From: Ruminococcaceae bacterium UBA5891
GTDB taxonomy: Bacteria > Bacillota > Clostridia > Oscillospirales > Acutalibacteraceae
DNA: 5,882 bases
Direction of reading: 5' to 3'
NCBI GenBank assembly: GCA_002431945.1
Contig: DJET01000023.1
Coordinates: forward strand, 1-5,882
In this document: piece after piece, positions 1-5,217 of the stretch
Numbering within the stretch: the first letter of the stretch is position 1
How the letters are laid out: each line of letters opens with the position of its first letter
Notes under the pieces: generated by a model
Databases searched by the model: none
Told to the model about the DNA's origin: nothing
What the model saw: only the letters and a program-made list of their open reading frames with translations
Made by a program: the position numbers and the translations under genes

Positions 1-77
1 AGTGGTAAGCGCGAAAGAATCCGCCTCCCCTTAAAAGAGAACGGATTGACACAGCCGTTACACGGCTTCGCAATGAC
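1..77 (-). repeat. Dispersed modular repeat, copy A (inverted, cut by window edge)
   Basis: Read on the minus strand, this starts with GTCATTGCGA at 77 and closely matches the copy at 5730-5816. The first 36 nt (77 to 42) differ from that copy at one base: GGCAAT has become GTCAAT, which weakens the outer ATTGC/GCAAT pairing. The inner hairpin GCCGT-GTA-ACGGC is intact. The remainder (41 to 1) carries the CGGATTCTTTCGCGCTT block and then diverges slightly before the window ends. Orientation is opposite to all other copies here. No open reading frame with protein character lies in it. Confidence 0.8.
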
Positions 78-203
78 AAAGCGACTACTGCGCACCCCGA
101 ACCGTGAACACCTTGGTGTATCCGATATTTTTCTGTGACCTATAAAACAAGCCGAATCTTTCATTTTAAAACTCCTTTTTTGCGATATATCCCACACAAT
201 TTA

Positions 204-233
204 TTGAATAATTTTATAAAATCAGATTACGAT
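204..233 (+). promoter_or_regulatory. Possible promoter of the HTH regulator gene
   Basis: TTGAAT (204-209) and TACGAT (228-233) are separated by 18 bp in an A/T-rich stretch and would start a transcript near 240, just ahead of the ribosome binding site at 246-249. The -10 matches consensus at only four of six positions, so this is a weak call. The rest of 78-257 shows no convincing gene. Confidence 0.3.
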
Positions 234-245
234 AAATCGTGGATA

Positions 246-249
246 GGAG
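246..249 (+). promoter_or_regulatory. Ribosome binding site fixing the GTG start of the HTH gene
   Basis: GGAG lies 8 nt before GTG at 258. No comparable Shine-Dalgarno sequence precedes the other in-frame GTG at 135. An ATG at 256 overlaps this site but is followed at once by TGA in its own frame, so GTG 258 is the best start. Confidence 0.65.
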
Positions 250-257
250 CTTGCAAT

Positions 258-500
258 GTGAATACAAAAGAAGCGGTAGCGGCAAGAATTATTCAGCTTT
301 GTAACGAACGGAACATTGCAGTTAACGCATTGGCAAACTCGGCTGGCGTTTCACCGTCAACGGTTTACAGTATGCTGAATACAAAAAGCCGAAACCCCGG
401 CGTGGTTTCGATAAAAAAGCTTTGCGACGGCTTGGAAATTACCGTCCGCGACTTTTTTAACAGCGATCTGTTTGACGAAAAAGAACAGGAAATAAAATAA
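258..500 (+). CDS. XRE/Cro-type helix-turn-helix transcriptional regulator, small
   Basis: An 80-residue protein that is essentially one Cro/C1-type DNA-binding domain. It begins with the helix EAVAARIIQLCNERN (5-19). The helix-turn-helix follows: NALANSAGVS (23-32) is the first helix and turn, and PSTVYSMLNTKSRNP (33-47) is the recognition helix and exit. The end, VSIKKLCDGLEITVRDFF (50-67), is the usual fourth and fifth helices of XRE proteins. A short charged tail rich in Asp, Glu and Lys ends the protein. No sensor or dimerisation domain is visible, so it is probably a small cytoplasmic repressor or activator with unknown target. The frame stays open upstream to a GTG at 135, but that stretch (FHFKTPFLRYIPHN and onward) is not HTH-like and the ribosome binding site favours 258. 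The gene stands alone between repeat copies of opposite orientation, with a terminator right behind it. Which genes it controls cannot be read here; phage or mobile-element origin is possible but unsupported. Confidence 0.85.
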   Translation: MNTKEAVAARIIQLCNERNIAVNALANSAGVSPSTVYSMLNTKSRNPGVVSIKKLCDGLEITVRDFFNSDLFDEKEQEIK

Positions 501-503
501 TTG

Positions 504-546
504 CAGGGGGCAGTCCGTATCGGGCTGTCCCCTGTTTCGGTTTGTC
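504..546 (+). terminator. Intrinsic terminator after the HTH gene
   Basis: A 13-bp stem (504-516 with 522-534, two G-T pairs, 5-nt loop GTATC) begins 3 nt after the stop codon and is followed by the moderately T-rich TTTCGGTTTGTC. On the minus strand the same hairpin is followed by a T-rich tail (complement of 490-503), so it may work in both directions. Confidence 0.7.
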
Positions 547-584
547 TGACGGAATGACAAGTCGTTTAGCTTTTGTAAATACAT

Positions 585-602
585 AAGGCGCGCGGCAATC
601 CG
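585..602 (+). repeat. Truncated repeat fragment (3' half of the short module)
   Basis: AAGGCGCGCGGCAATCCG matches the 3' half of the short modules at 797-831 and 5684-5717. The GTCATTGCG half is missing. A nearby GGAATGACA (551-559) resembles the tail of the GGATTC...AGAATGACA module. These look like decayed remnants. Confidence 0.55.
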
Positions 603-617
603 TTTTTTCCTCTCCTC

Positions 618-766
618 GTCATTGCGGTGCGGGTGTCCGGTGGACACCTCTGCGAAGCAGAAGCACCGACCGAGCCGGCAGGCGAGACCGCCGTGTAACG
701 GCTGCGGCAATCCGTTTTCTTTTAAGAGAATTACGGATTCTTTCGTGCTTCGCACTCAGAATGACA
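618..766 (+). repeat. Dispersed modular repeat, composite copy B
   Basis: Three blocks occur in order. Positions 618-674 are a structured module that differs at three bases from 5826-5882. It can fold as a closing stem CGGTGC/GCACCG (625-630 with 663-668) around two hairpins: GTGTCC-GGT-GGACAC (633-647) and CTGC-GAA-GCAG (650-660). Positions 690-714 carry GCCGT-GTA-ACGGC followed by GGCAATCCG, as in the 3' part of the 5730-5765 module. Positions 734-766 match the CGGATTCTTTCG...AGAATGACA block of 5784-5816. Together with the fragments at 551-602 and 797-831, this fills the gene-free gap between the HTH terminator and the 5S terminators. Reading frames across it on the minus strand are translations of repeat sequence, not genes. 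Confidence 0.85.
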
Positions 767-796
767 AAGAATAAAACTTTGCAAACCACTCTTTCC

Positions 797-831
797 GTCA
801 TTGCGAGCACCGTTAGGTGCGCGGCAATCCG
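797..831 (+). repeat. Dispersed short repeat module with hairpin
   Basis: A 35-nt unit bounded by GTCATTGCG and CGGCAATCCG. Its core GCACC-GTTA-GGTGC (807-820) is a perfect hairpin, and ATTGC (800-804) can pair with GCAAT (824-828), so the whole unit folds on itself. A related 34-nt copy lies at 5684-5717. Confidence 0.8.
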
Positions 832-860
832 TTCCCCCGTTTTTCACTGCGCCAATATGC

Positions 861-888
861 AAAAAGGTCCGGCGGTGAGCCGGACCTT
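861..888 (-). terminator. Second (distal) intrinsic terminator of the 5S rRNA unit
   Basis: A perfect 10-bp stem, AAGGTCCGGC (minus strand, 888-879) with GCCGGACCTT (873-864), encloses a 5-nt loop. Read on the minus strand it runs into five Ts (865-861). It lies behind the first terminator and gives a fail-safe pair typical of highly transcribed units. Confidence 0.85.
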
Positions 889-910
889 AATAAAACAAAA
901 ATATTACGAT

Positions 911-938
911 AAAAAAATACCGTGCCTTTAAGCACGGT
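911..938 (-). terminator. First intrinsic terminator of the 5S rRNA unit
   Basis: On the minus strand, ACCGTGC (938-932) pairs with GCACGGT (925-919) around a 6-nt loop. It is followed after one base by seven Ts (917-911). The hairpin starts about 9 nt beyond the 5S 3' end. Confidence 0.88.
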
Positions 939-946
939 AATAATGT

Positions 947-1062
947 GTTGGCATCTACTTATTTTTCCGGGCAGCTTCCCGCCGAGTATCTTCAGCGCAA
1001 GCGAGCTTAACTTCCGTGTTCGGTATGGGAACGGGTGGACCCTCGCCGCAATCAACACCAAC
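947..1062 (-). rRNA. rrf: 5S ribosomal RNA, stand-alone gene
   Basis: On the minus strand this 116-nt region has the 5S hallmarks: CCACCCGTTCCCAT, the strongly conserved CCGAACACGGAAGTTAAG (1023-1006), and GATACTCGGCGGGAAGCTG in the distal arm. The ends pair as stem I, GTTGGTGTT (1062-1054) with GATGCCAAC (955-947), allowing G-U pairs, and this sets the boundaries to within a base or two. The RNA is a structural component of the 50S subunit. No 23S, 16S or tRNA gene lies beside it: upstream is only its own promoter and then a divergent promoter, and downstream are two terminators. It is therefore a monocistronic 5S unit, not the end of an rrn operon. Whether the genome has other 5S copies cannot be seen. 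Confidence 0.96.
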
Positions 1063-1071
1063 TTGATTGTT

Positions 1072-1088
1072 GCTGTCTCTCAGACAGC
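1072..1088 (-). other. Hairpin in the 5' leader of the 5S transcript
   Basis: GCTGTCT-GAG-AGACAGC is a perfect 7-bp hairpin with a 3-nt loop. It begins about 7 nt after the -10 box, so it sits at or next to the 5' end of the precursor RNA, 9 nt before mature 5S begins. It may protect the 5' end or guide processing; the role is inferred. Confidence 0.7.
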
Positions 1089-1094
1089 TTAGTT

Positions 1095-1123
1095 ATTATA
1101 TCACCGCCTGTTTTATTTGTCAA
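1095..1123 (-). promoter_or_regulatory. Consensus promoter of the 5S rRNA gene
   Basis: On the minus strand, TTGACA (1123-1118) and TATAAT (1100-1095) are both perfect and exactly 17 bp apart. Directly upstream (about 1125-1156) are long A and T tracts resembling an rRNA UP element. Transcription should start near 1088, giving a leader of about 26 nt. Confidence 0.92.
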
Positions 1124-1169
1124 GTATTTTTTTAAAAAAATTTTATTTTTTATTTTGTCGTTACAGCGC

Positions 1170-1198
1170 TTGACATTTTCGGCGCCTGATGTTAAGAT
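1170..1198 (+). promoter_or_regulatory. Promoter of the pheST T-box transcript
   Basis: A perfect -35 TTGACA (1170-1175) is followed, 17 bp on, by TAAGAT (1193-1198), which matches four of six -10 positions and is preceded by TG one base upstream (extended -10). The predicted start is near 1205, just before the T-box stem I. The promoter points away from the 5S promoter; 46 bp of mostly A/T tracts separate the two -35 boxes. Confidence 0.8.
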
Positions 1199-1204
1199 AT
1201 ATGT

Positions 1205-1454
1205 AAATGCAATGATAAAGGAAAGTAGATAAGCTTCCGCTTTAAGAGAGCCTTCGCCGCGGCTGTAAGCGAGGGTAAGCACGGGCTTTTTGAAGTTCCC
1301 TTTTGAGCAGCGCGGTTGAAAATCGCAGTAGGCGGCGCCGGCAGAACACCGTTACAGGTTCTAAAGAGTGTTTGCTCTCGGAGCGAAAATTACGGGTGGT
1401 ACCGCGGAGACTTTTGTACTTCGTCCTGTTATTACGGGGCGGAGTTTATTTTTT
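1205..1454 (+). ncRNA. Phenylalanine-specific T-box riboswitch leader of pheST
   Basis: This leader senses the charging state of tRNA-Phe and controls readthrough into pheS. Stem I has base AAAGG (1217-1221) paired with CCTTT (1299-1303), then a specifier loop with AGTAGA (1224-1229) facing GAAG-TTC (1292-1298). TTC (1296-1298) is the Phe codon, able to pair with the GAA anticodon. Further up are AGAGAG (1245-1250) and a distal stem, 1251-1257 with 1269-1275. TTTTGAGC follows stem I, as in many T-boxes. The conserved T-box sequence ACGGGTGGTACCGCGG is at 1392-1407; its TGGT bulge would pair with ACCA at the 3' end of uncharged tRNA-Phe. Uncharged tRNA should stabilise an antiterminator, ACGGG (1392-1396) with CCTGT (1425-1429), which competes with the terminator hairpin. 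Codon choice is read by eye; the fold was not computed. Confidence 0.93.
1418..1454 (+). terminator. T-box regulated terminator before pheS
   Basis: A 10-bp stem (1418-1427 with 1436-1445, four of the pairs being T-G) with an 8-nt loop is followed by TTTATTTTTT. Its 5' strand includes bases also needed for the antiterminator, as expected for a transcriptional T-box switch. Confidence 0.85.
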
Positions 1455-1470
1455 GTGTGGAGGAAAAGCA

Positions 1471-2490
1471 ATGAAAGAAAAAATCGAAGCCATAAGAGCG
1501 GCGGCGAGAACCGCCATTGAAAAAACGGCAAACGAAAACGAAATTGAGGAATTAAGGGTAAAATACTTAGGCAAAAAGGGCGAGCTTACGGCAATGCTTA
1601 AGCAAATGGGCTCGCTTTCCCCCGAAGAGCGCCCGGCTATGGGTCAGCTTGTGAACGAGGCTAAGCAAAAGCTTGAAGCACTTATAACCGAAAAAAAGGC
1701 GGAAATGAAGCAAAAGGCTACCGAAGCGCGCCTTAAAGCCGAGGCAATAGACATTACAATGCCGGCAAAAGAGGTTAAAACAGGCGGTATTCACCCGCTT
1801 AATCACGTTGTAAACGATATGATAGATATCTTCCAGTCTATGGGCTTTGACGTGGTAGACGGACCGGAGGTTGAAACCGACCACTATAATTTCGAGTGCT
1901 TAAACGTTCCGGCGGATCACCCCGCGCGCGATATGCAGGATACCTTTTATTTAGGCGAAAACCTGCTTTTGCGCACACAGACCTCCGCCGCGCAGATAAG
2001 AACAATGGAAACCCGCAAGCCGCCTATACGCGTTATATGCCCCGGCAGAGTGTACCGCGCCGACGAGGTGGACGCCACCCATTCGCCAGTTTTCCACCAG
2101 CTTGAAGGTCTTGTGGTTGATAAGGGCATTACAATGTGCGACCTTAAGGGCGTGCTTGAGCAGTTTGCAAGAGAAATTTACGGCAAGGATACAAAGGTGC
2201 GTTTCCGCCCCTCGTTCTTCCCGTTTACAGAGCCGAGCGTTGAGGTAGACGTTTCCTGCAGCGAGTGCGGCGGCAAGGGCTGCCGCGTTTGCAAGGGCGC
2301 AGGCTGGATAGAAATTTTAGGCGCGGGTATGGTGCACCCGAACGTTCTGCGCTCCTGCGGAATTGACCCCGACGTTTACACCGGCTTTGCGTTCGGCATA
2401 GGTATTGACCGAATTACCACAACACGCTATAAAATAAGCGATATCCGCCTGCTTTTCGAGAACGACAAGCGTTTCTTAGAGCAGTTTTAA
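1471..2490 (+). CDS. pheS: Phenylalanyl-tRNA synthetase alpha subunit
   Basis: The 339-residue catalytic subunit of the cytoplasmic alpha2-beta2 enzyme that charges tRNA-Phe with phenylalanine. Residues 1-90 form the long helical, probably coiled-coil arm that contacts tRNA. The class II catalytic core follows. Motif 1 lies around GGIHPLNHVVNDMIDIF (105-121), motif 2 around PGRVYRADEVDATHSPVFHQLEG (starting at 191), then FPFTEPSVEVD (250-260), and motif 3 GFAFGIGIDRI (305-315) with Arg314. Ala307 in GFAFG is at the position known to shape the Phe pocket. Four cysteines (263, 266, 271, 274) form a CxxC-x4-CxxC insert seen in many Firmicute PheS proteins. Length fits the family. ATG 1471 is chosen because GGAGG (1459-1463) lies 7 nt before it; the upstream open frame runs through the riboswitch. 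pheT follows after 14 nt. Expression should rise when tRNA-Phe is uncharged. Confidence 0.97.
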   Translation: MKEKIEAIRAAARTAIEKTANENEIEELRVKYLGKKGELTAMLKQMGSLSPEERPAMGQLVNEAKQKLEALITEKKAEMKQKATEARLKAEAIDITMPAKEVKTGGIHPLNHVVNDMIDIFQSMGFDVVDGPEVETDHYNFECLNVPADHPARDMQDTFYLGENLLLRTQTSAAQIRTMETRKPPIRVICPGRVYRADEVDATHSPVFHQLEGLVVDKGITMCDLKGVLEQFAREIYGKDTKVRFRPSFFPFTEPSVEVDVSCSECGGKGCRVCKGAGWIEILGAGMVHPNVLRSCGIDPDVYTGFAFGIGIDRITTTRYKISDIRLLFENDKRFLEQF

Positions 2491-2504
2491 GGAGGTAAGG
2501 ATAA

Positions 2505-4895
2505 ATGAAAATTTCACTTGAAGCTTTAAAAAGATATGTTGATATAAACGTTCCCGTTGAGGAGCTTTGCGACCGTATGGTTATGGCGGGCTTTGAAATT
2601 GAGGAAATAGAAAAGCAGGGCGAAAACATTAAAAACGTTGTAGCCGCTAAAATTTTAAAAATAACTCCGCACGAAAACAGCGACCATTTGCAGATATGCC
2701 AAATGGACGTAGGTAAGAATGAGCCTGTTCAAATAGTTACGGGCGCGCAGAATATACACGAGGGCGATTACGTTCCCGCCGCGCTTGACGACAGCTACCT
2801 GCCGAACGGCGCGCACATTGTTGCGGGCAAGCTGCGCGGCGCAGAGTCAAACGGAATGCTCTGCTCAGGCGGCGAATTGTGCCTTACCGAGGCGGACTAC
2901 GAGGGTGCTTCTGTTAACGGCATACTTATTTTAAAGGGCGAGCCGAAGCCCGGCACCGATATGCGCGAGGTTTTGGGGCTTAACGATTATATAATAGACT
3001 TTAAGATTACCGCCAACCGCCCCGACTGCAACTGCTTTTTGGGCGTTGCAAAGGAAATTTCGGTAGTGCTGGGCACCGAATTTAAAGCACCCAAGCCGGA
3101 ATATAAAACGGTGGGACAGAATATATCCGATTATATAAGCATTGAGGTGCGCAATTTTGATTTATGCCCCCGCTATATAGGCAGGGTGGTTAAAAACCTG
3201 CGCATAAAGGAATCGCCCGAATGGATGAAAAAAGCCATAACCGCTTCGGGTATGCGCCCCATAAACAATATTGTTGATATTACAAACTTTGTAATGCTTG
3301 AAACAGGTCAGCCCATGCACGCCTTTAACTATAACGATATAGGCGGGCACAAAATTATCGTCCGCAACGCCGAAGAGGGCGAGACCATAACCACGCTTGA
3401 CGGCACCGACCACAATTTGACCCCCGATATGCTTGTTATTGCGGACGGCGAAAAGCCCTCCTGCCTTGCAGGTATAATGGGCGGCAAGGAAAGCGAAATT
3501 GAAAGCGACACTACCGACCTGTTCTTAGAGTCGGCAAAGTTCCGCCGCGATAACATACGCCACACGGGCAGGGCGCTCGGTATCCGCACCGAAGCGAGCG
3601 GAAGATACGAGCGCGGCGTTGATATTATGAACGTTTCCTATGCTATGGAGCGCGCCTTGCAGCTTATTTCCGAGCTTGACGCCGGCGATATTATAGACGG
3701 CGAAATTGACCTTAACAACGGTCTGCCGAAGGAAAGAATTATAAACGTTACAACCGATAAAATTATGGAGCTTATCGGCGTAGACGTGCCCGATGAAAAA
3801 ATTGTTTCCATTTTAAACAGTCTCCACCTGCCCACAACCGCAAACGGCAAGGAGCTTACCGTGCGCGTGCCCTCTATACGCGACGATATTGAAGGCAGAG
3901 CCGACTTAGCCGAAGAGGTTATGCGAATTTACGGCTACGACCATATTATAGGCAAGCCGATGCGCGGCGACGTGGTGCGCGGCAAAAAGCTGCCCGAACG
4001 CATAAAGTGCGATAAAATAAAAGACTTTATGACAGCCGCAGGCGCCCGCGAAATTGCAACCTATTCGTTTATAAGCTCAGGCGCTATCGATACCCTGCTG
4101 TTAGACGAAAGCGACGAGCGCCGCCGACAAATTAAAATCATAAACCCGCTCGGCGACGAATATTCTGCAATGCGCACCCAGCTTACAACAAGTATGCTGT
4201 CGGTTCTTGCTACCAATATCAACCGCAAGATAACAGACGGCAGATTTTACGAAATTTCAAAGCGGTTTATTGCAAAGCAGCTGCCCATAACCGAGCAGCC
4301 CGACGAGATACCCACAATGTCGCTTGGAATTTACGGCAAAGATGAAGATTTCTTCACCTTAAAGGGCATAATAGAGGGTGTAATGCGGCTTTGCGGCGCT
4401 CATACGCAGTATGAAGTAAGCCATGAGCCCTATCTCCACCCCGGCAGACAGGCGCTTGTAAAGGCGAACAACACTGCTGCCGCCGTTTTCGGCGAGGTGC
4501 ACCCGACGGTTGCCGCAGAATACGGTATTGACTGCCGCGTATACGTTGCGGAAATCAAGCTTGATGTATTGCTTAATATAAACAAGCGCAAGACCGTTTA
4601 CAAGCCGCTGCCCAAATTCCCTGCGGTTGAGCGCGATTTTGCAATGCTCTGCGATAAGGAGTTACCCGTAGGCGCGCTTGAAAAAGCGATTACCAAGGGC
4701 GCGGGCAGACTGCTTGAAAGGTTAGAGCTTTTCGACGTATACTCAGGCTCGCAAATACCCGACGGCAAAAAGAGCGTGGCTTACAGCGTGTGGCTGAGGT
4801 CTGCGGACGCAACTCTTTCCGATAAAGAGATCGACGCCGTAAACGCCGCCATCATTAAAAATCTTGAAAACGCGGGCGCCGAGCTTAGAAAATAG
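2505..4895 (+). CDS. pheT: Phenylalanyl-tRNA synthetase beta subunit
   Basis: The 796-residue partner of PheS, with a complete domain set in the usual order. An N-terminal B1 segment is followed by an OB-fold tRNA-binding domain (about 39-148, with HENSDHLQICQMDVG at 56-70 and AESNGMLCS at 113-121). The B3/B4 domain (about 210-370) contains GMRPINNIVDITNFV and ends near SGRYERGVD; in the family this module hydrolyses mischarged Tyr-tRNA-Phe. A B5 domain (about 405-478, acidic DDIEGRADLAEEVMRIYGYD near its end) precedes the catalytically inactive synthetase-like core (about 480-690, with HPGRQA at 645-650). The C-terminal FDX-ACB anticodon-binding domain starts at PKFPAVERDFAM (703) and runs to about 795. 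The ribosome binding site AAGGAGG (2489-2495) overlaps the pheS stop codon, consistent with coupled translation. No strong terminator follows; a new promoter starts 3 nt after the stop. Confidence 0.97.
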   Translation: MKISLEALKRYVDINVPVEELCDRMVMAGFEIEEIEKQGENIKNVVAAKILKITPHENSDHLQICQMDVGKNEPVQIVTGAQNIHEGDYVPAALDDSYLPNGAHIVAGKLRGAESNGMLCSGGELCLTEADYEGASVNGILILKGEPKPGTDMREVLGLNDYIIDFKITANRPDCNCFLGVAKEISVVLGTEFKAPKPEYKTVGQNISDYISIEVRNFDLCPRYIGRVVKNLRIKESPEWMKKAITASGMRPINNIVDITNFVMLETGQPMHAFNYNDIGGHKIIVRNAEEGETITTLDGTDHNLTPDMLVIADGEKPSCLAGIMGGKESEIESDTTDLFLESAKFRRDNIRHTGRALGIRTEASGRYERGVDIMNVSYAMERALQLISELDAGDIIDGEIDLNNGLPKERIINVTTDKIMELIGVDVPDEKIVSILNSLHLPTTANGKELTVRVPSIRDDIEGRADLAEEVMRIYGYDHIIGKPMRGDVVRGKKLPERIKCDKIKDFMTAAGAREIATYSFISSGAIDTLLLDESDERRRQIKIINPLGDEYSAMRTQLTTSMLSVLATNINRKITDGRFYEISKRFIAKQLPITEQPDEIPTMSLGIYGKDEDFFTLKGIIEGVMRLCGAHTQYEVSHEPYLHPGRQALVKANNTAAAVFGEVHPTVAAEYGIDCRVYVAEIKLDVLLNINKRKTVYKPLPKFPAVERDFAMLCDKELPVGALEKAITKGAGRLLERLELFDVYSGSQIPDGKKSVAYSVWLRSADATLSDKEIDAVNAAIIKNLENAGAELRK

Positions 4896-4898
4896 TGC

Positions 4899-4927
4899 TT
4901 GAACTTTTTTAAAAAAAGGTATAAAAT
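4899..4927 (+). promoter_or_regulatory. Promoter of the ireB transcription unit
   Basis: TTGAAC (4899-4904) and TAAAAT (4922-4927) are spaced by exactly 17 bp, with a T6-A7 tract in the spacer. The predicted start is near 4934, about 24 nt before the ireB ATG. The T/A tract is a weak A-T inverted repeat but not a convincing terminator, so some readthrough from pheT is likely. Confidence 0.75.
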
Positions 4928-4957
4928 AATTATAAACAGTTGTGAGAGGTGTAATTT

Positions 4958-5203
4958 ATGAACGACAGAACAATGACCTTTTCAATAGGCGACCAAACAG
5001 AGCAGGAAATAAGAAATATTTTAACTTTGGTTTACGACGCGCTGAAAGAAAAGGGCTATAACCCGATAAATCAGATAGTAGGCTATATTTTGTCCGAGGA
5101 TCCCACTTATATTACAACCCACAACAATGCGCGCAATCTCATAAGAAAAATCGACCGCGATACGCTTTTACAGTCGCTTGTAAGATATTATTTAAGCGCA
5201 TAA
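4958..5203 (+). CDS. ireB: IreB family regulatory phosphoprotein (UPF0297/DUF965)
   Basis: An 81-residue cytoplasmic protein, full length for the IreB/YrzL family. The signature block GYNPINQIVGYILSEDP (33-49) is followed by TYITTHNNARNLIRKIDRDTL and the closing LVRYYL (74-79), all family hallmarks. In Enterococcus faecalis, IreB is phosphorylated on N-terminal threonines by the PASTA kinase IreK and lowers cephalosporin resistance. Here Thr5 and Thr7 in NDRTMTF lie in the matching region, so similar control is plausible but unproven. The start is set by AGAGGTG (4945-4951), 6 nt before ATG. In many Firmicutes this gene precedes the Holliday junction resolvase gene ruvX (yrrK) and a DUF1292 gene; here the next gene is a membrane zinc-finger protein instead. 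No kinase gene is in the window. Confidence 0.93.
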   Translation: MNDRTMTFSIGDQTEQEIRNILTLVYDALKEKGYNPINQIVGYILSEDPTYITTHNNARNLIRKIDRDTLLQSLVRYYLSA

Positions 5204-5217
5204 AGGGGGATATTTGT

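Noticed and set aside
108..131. Hairpin ACACC-TT-GGTGT followed by T-rich sequence, as a terminator
   Set aside because: Only a short stem with a minimal loop, and the T run begins several bases later; no upstream gene is visible for it to end.
357..810. Open frames on the minus strand across the HTH gene end and repeat copy B
   Set aside because: The predicted peptides are translations of the dispersed repeat (the same motifs recur in the frame at 5594-5863), with no ribosome binding site or domain character.
551..831. CRISPR array
   Set aside because: The repeats are few, of unequal length, irregularly spaced and modular, without unique spacers of constant size or cas genes.
813..1061. 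82-codon open frame on the minus strand overlapping the 5S gene
   Set aside because: It reads through the 5S rRNA and both terminators, so it is a chance frame.
1303..1470. N-terminal extension of PheS by 56 residues
   Set aside because: The segment lies in the T-box leader and terminator; the ribosome binding site and family length support ATG 1471.
4905..4918. T6-A7 inverted repeat after pheT as an intrinsic terminator
   Set aside because: The stem is almost purely A-T and sits exactly in the 17-bp spacer of a good promoter, so a promoter role explains it better.
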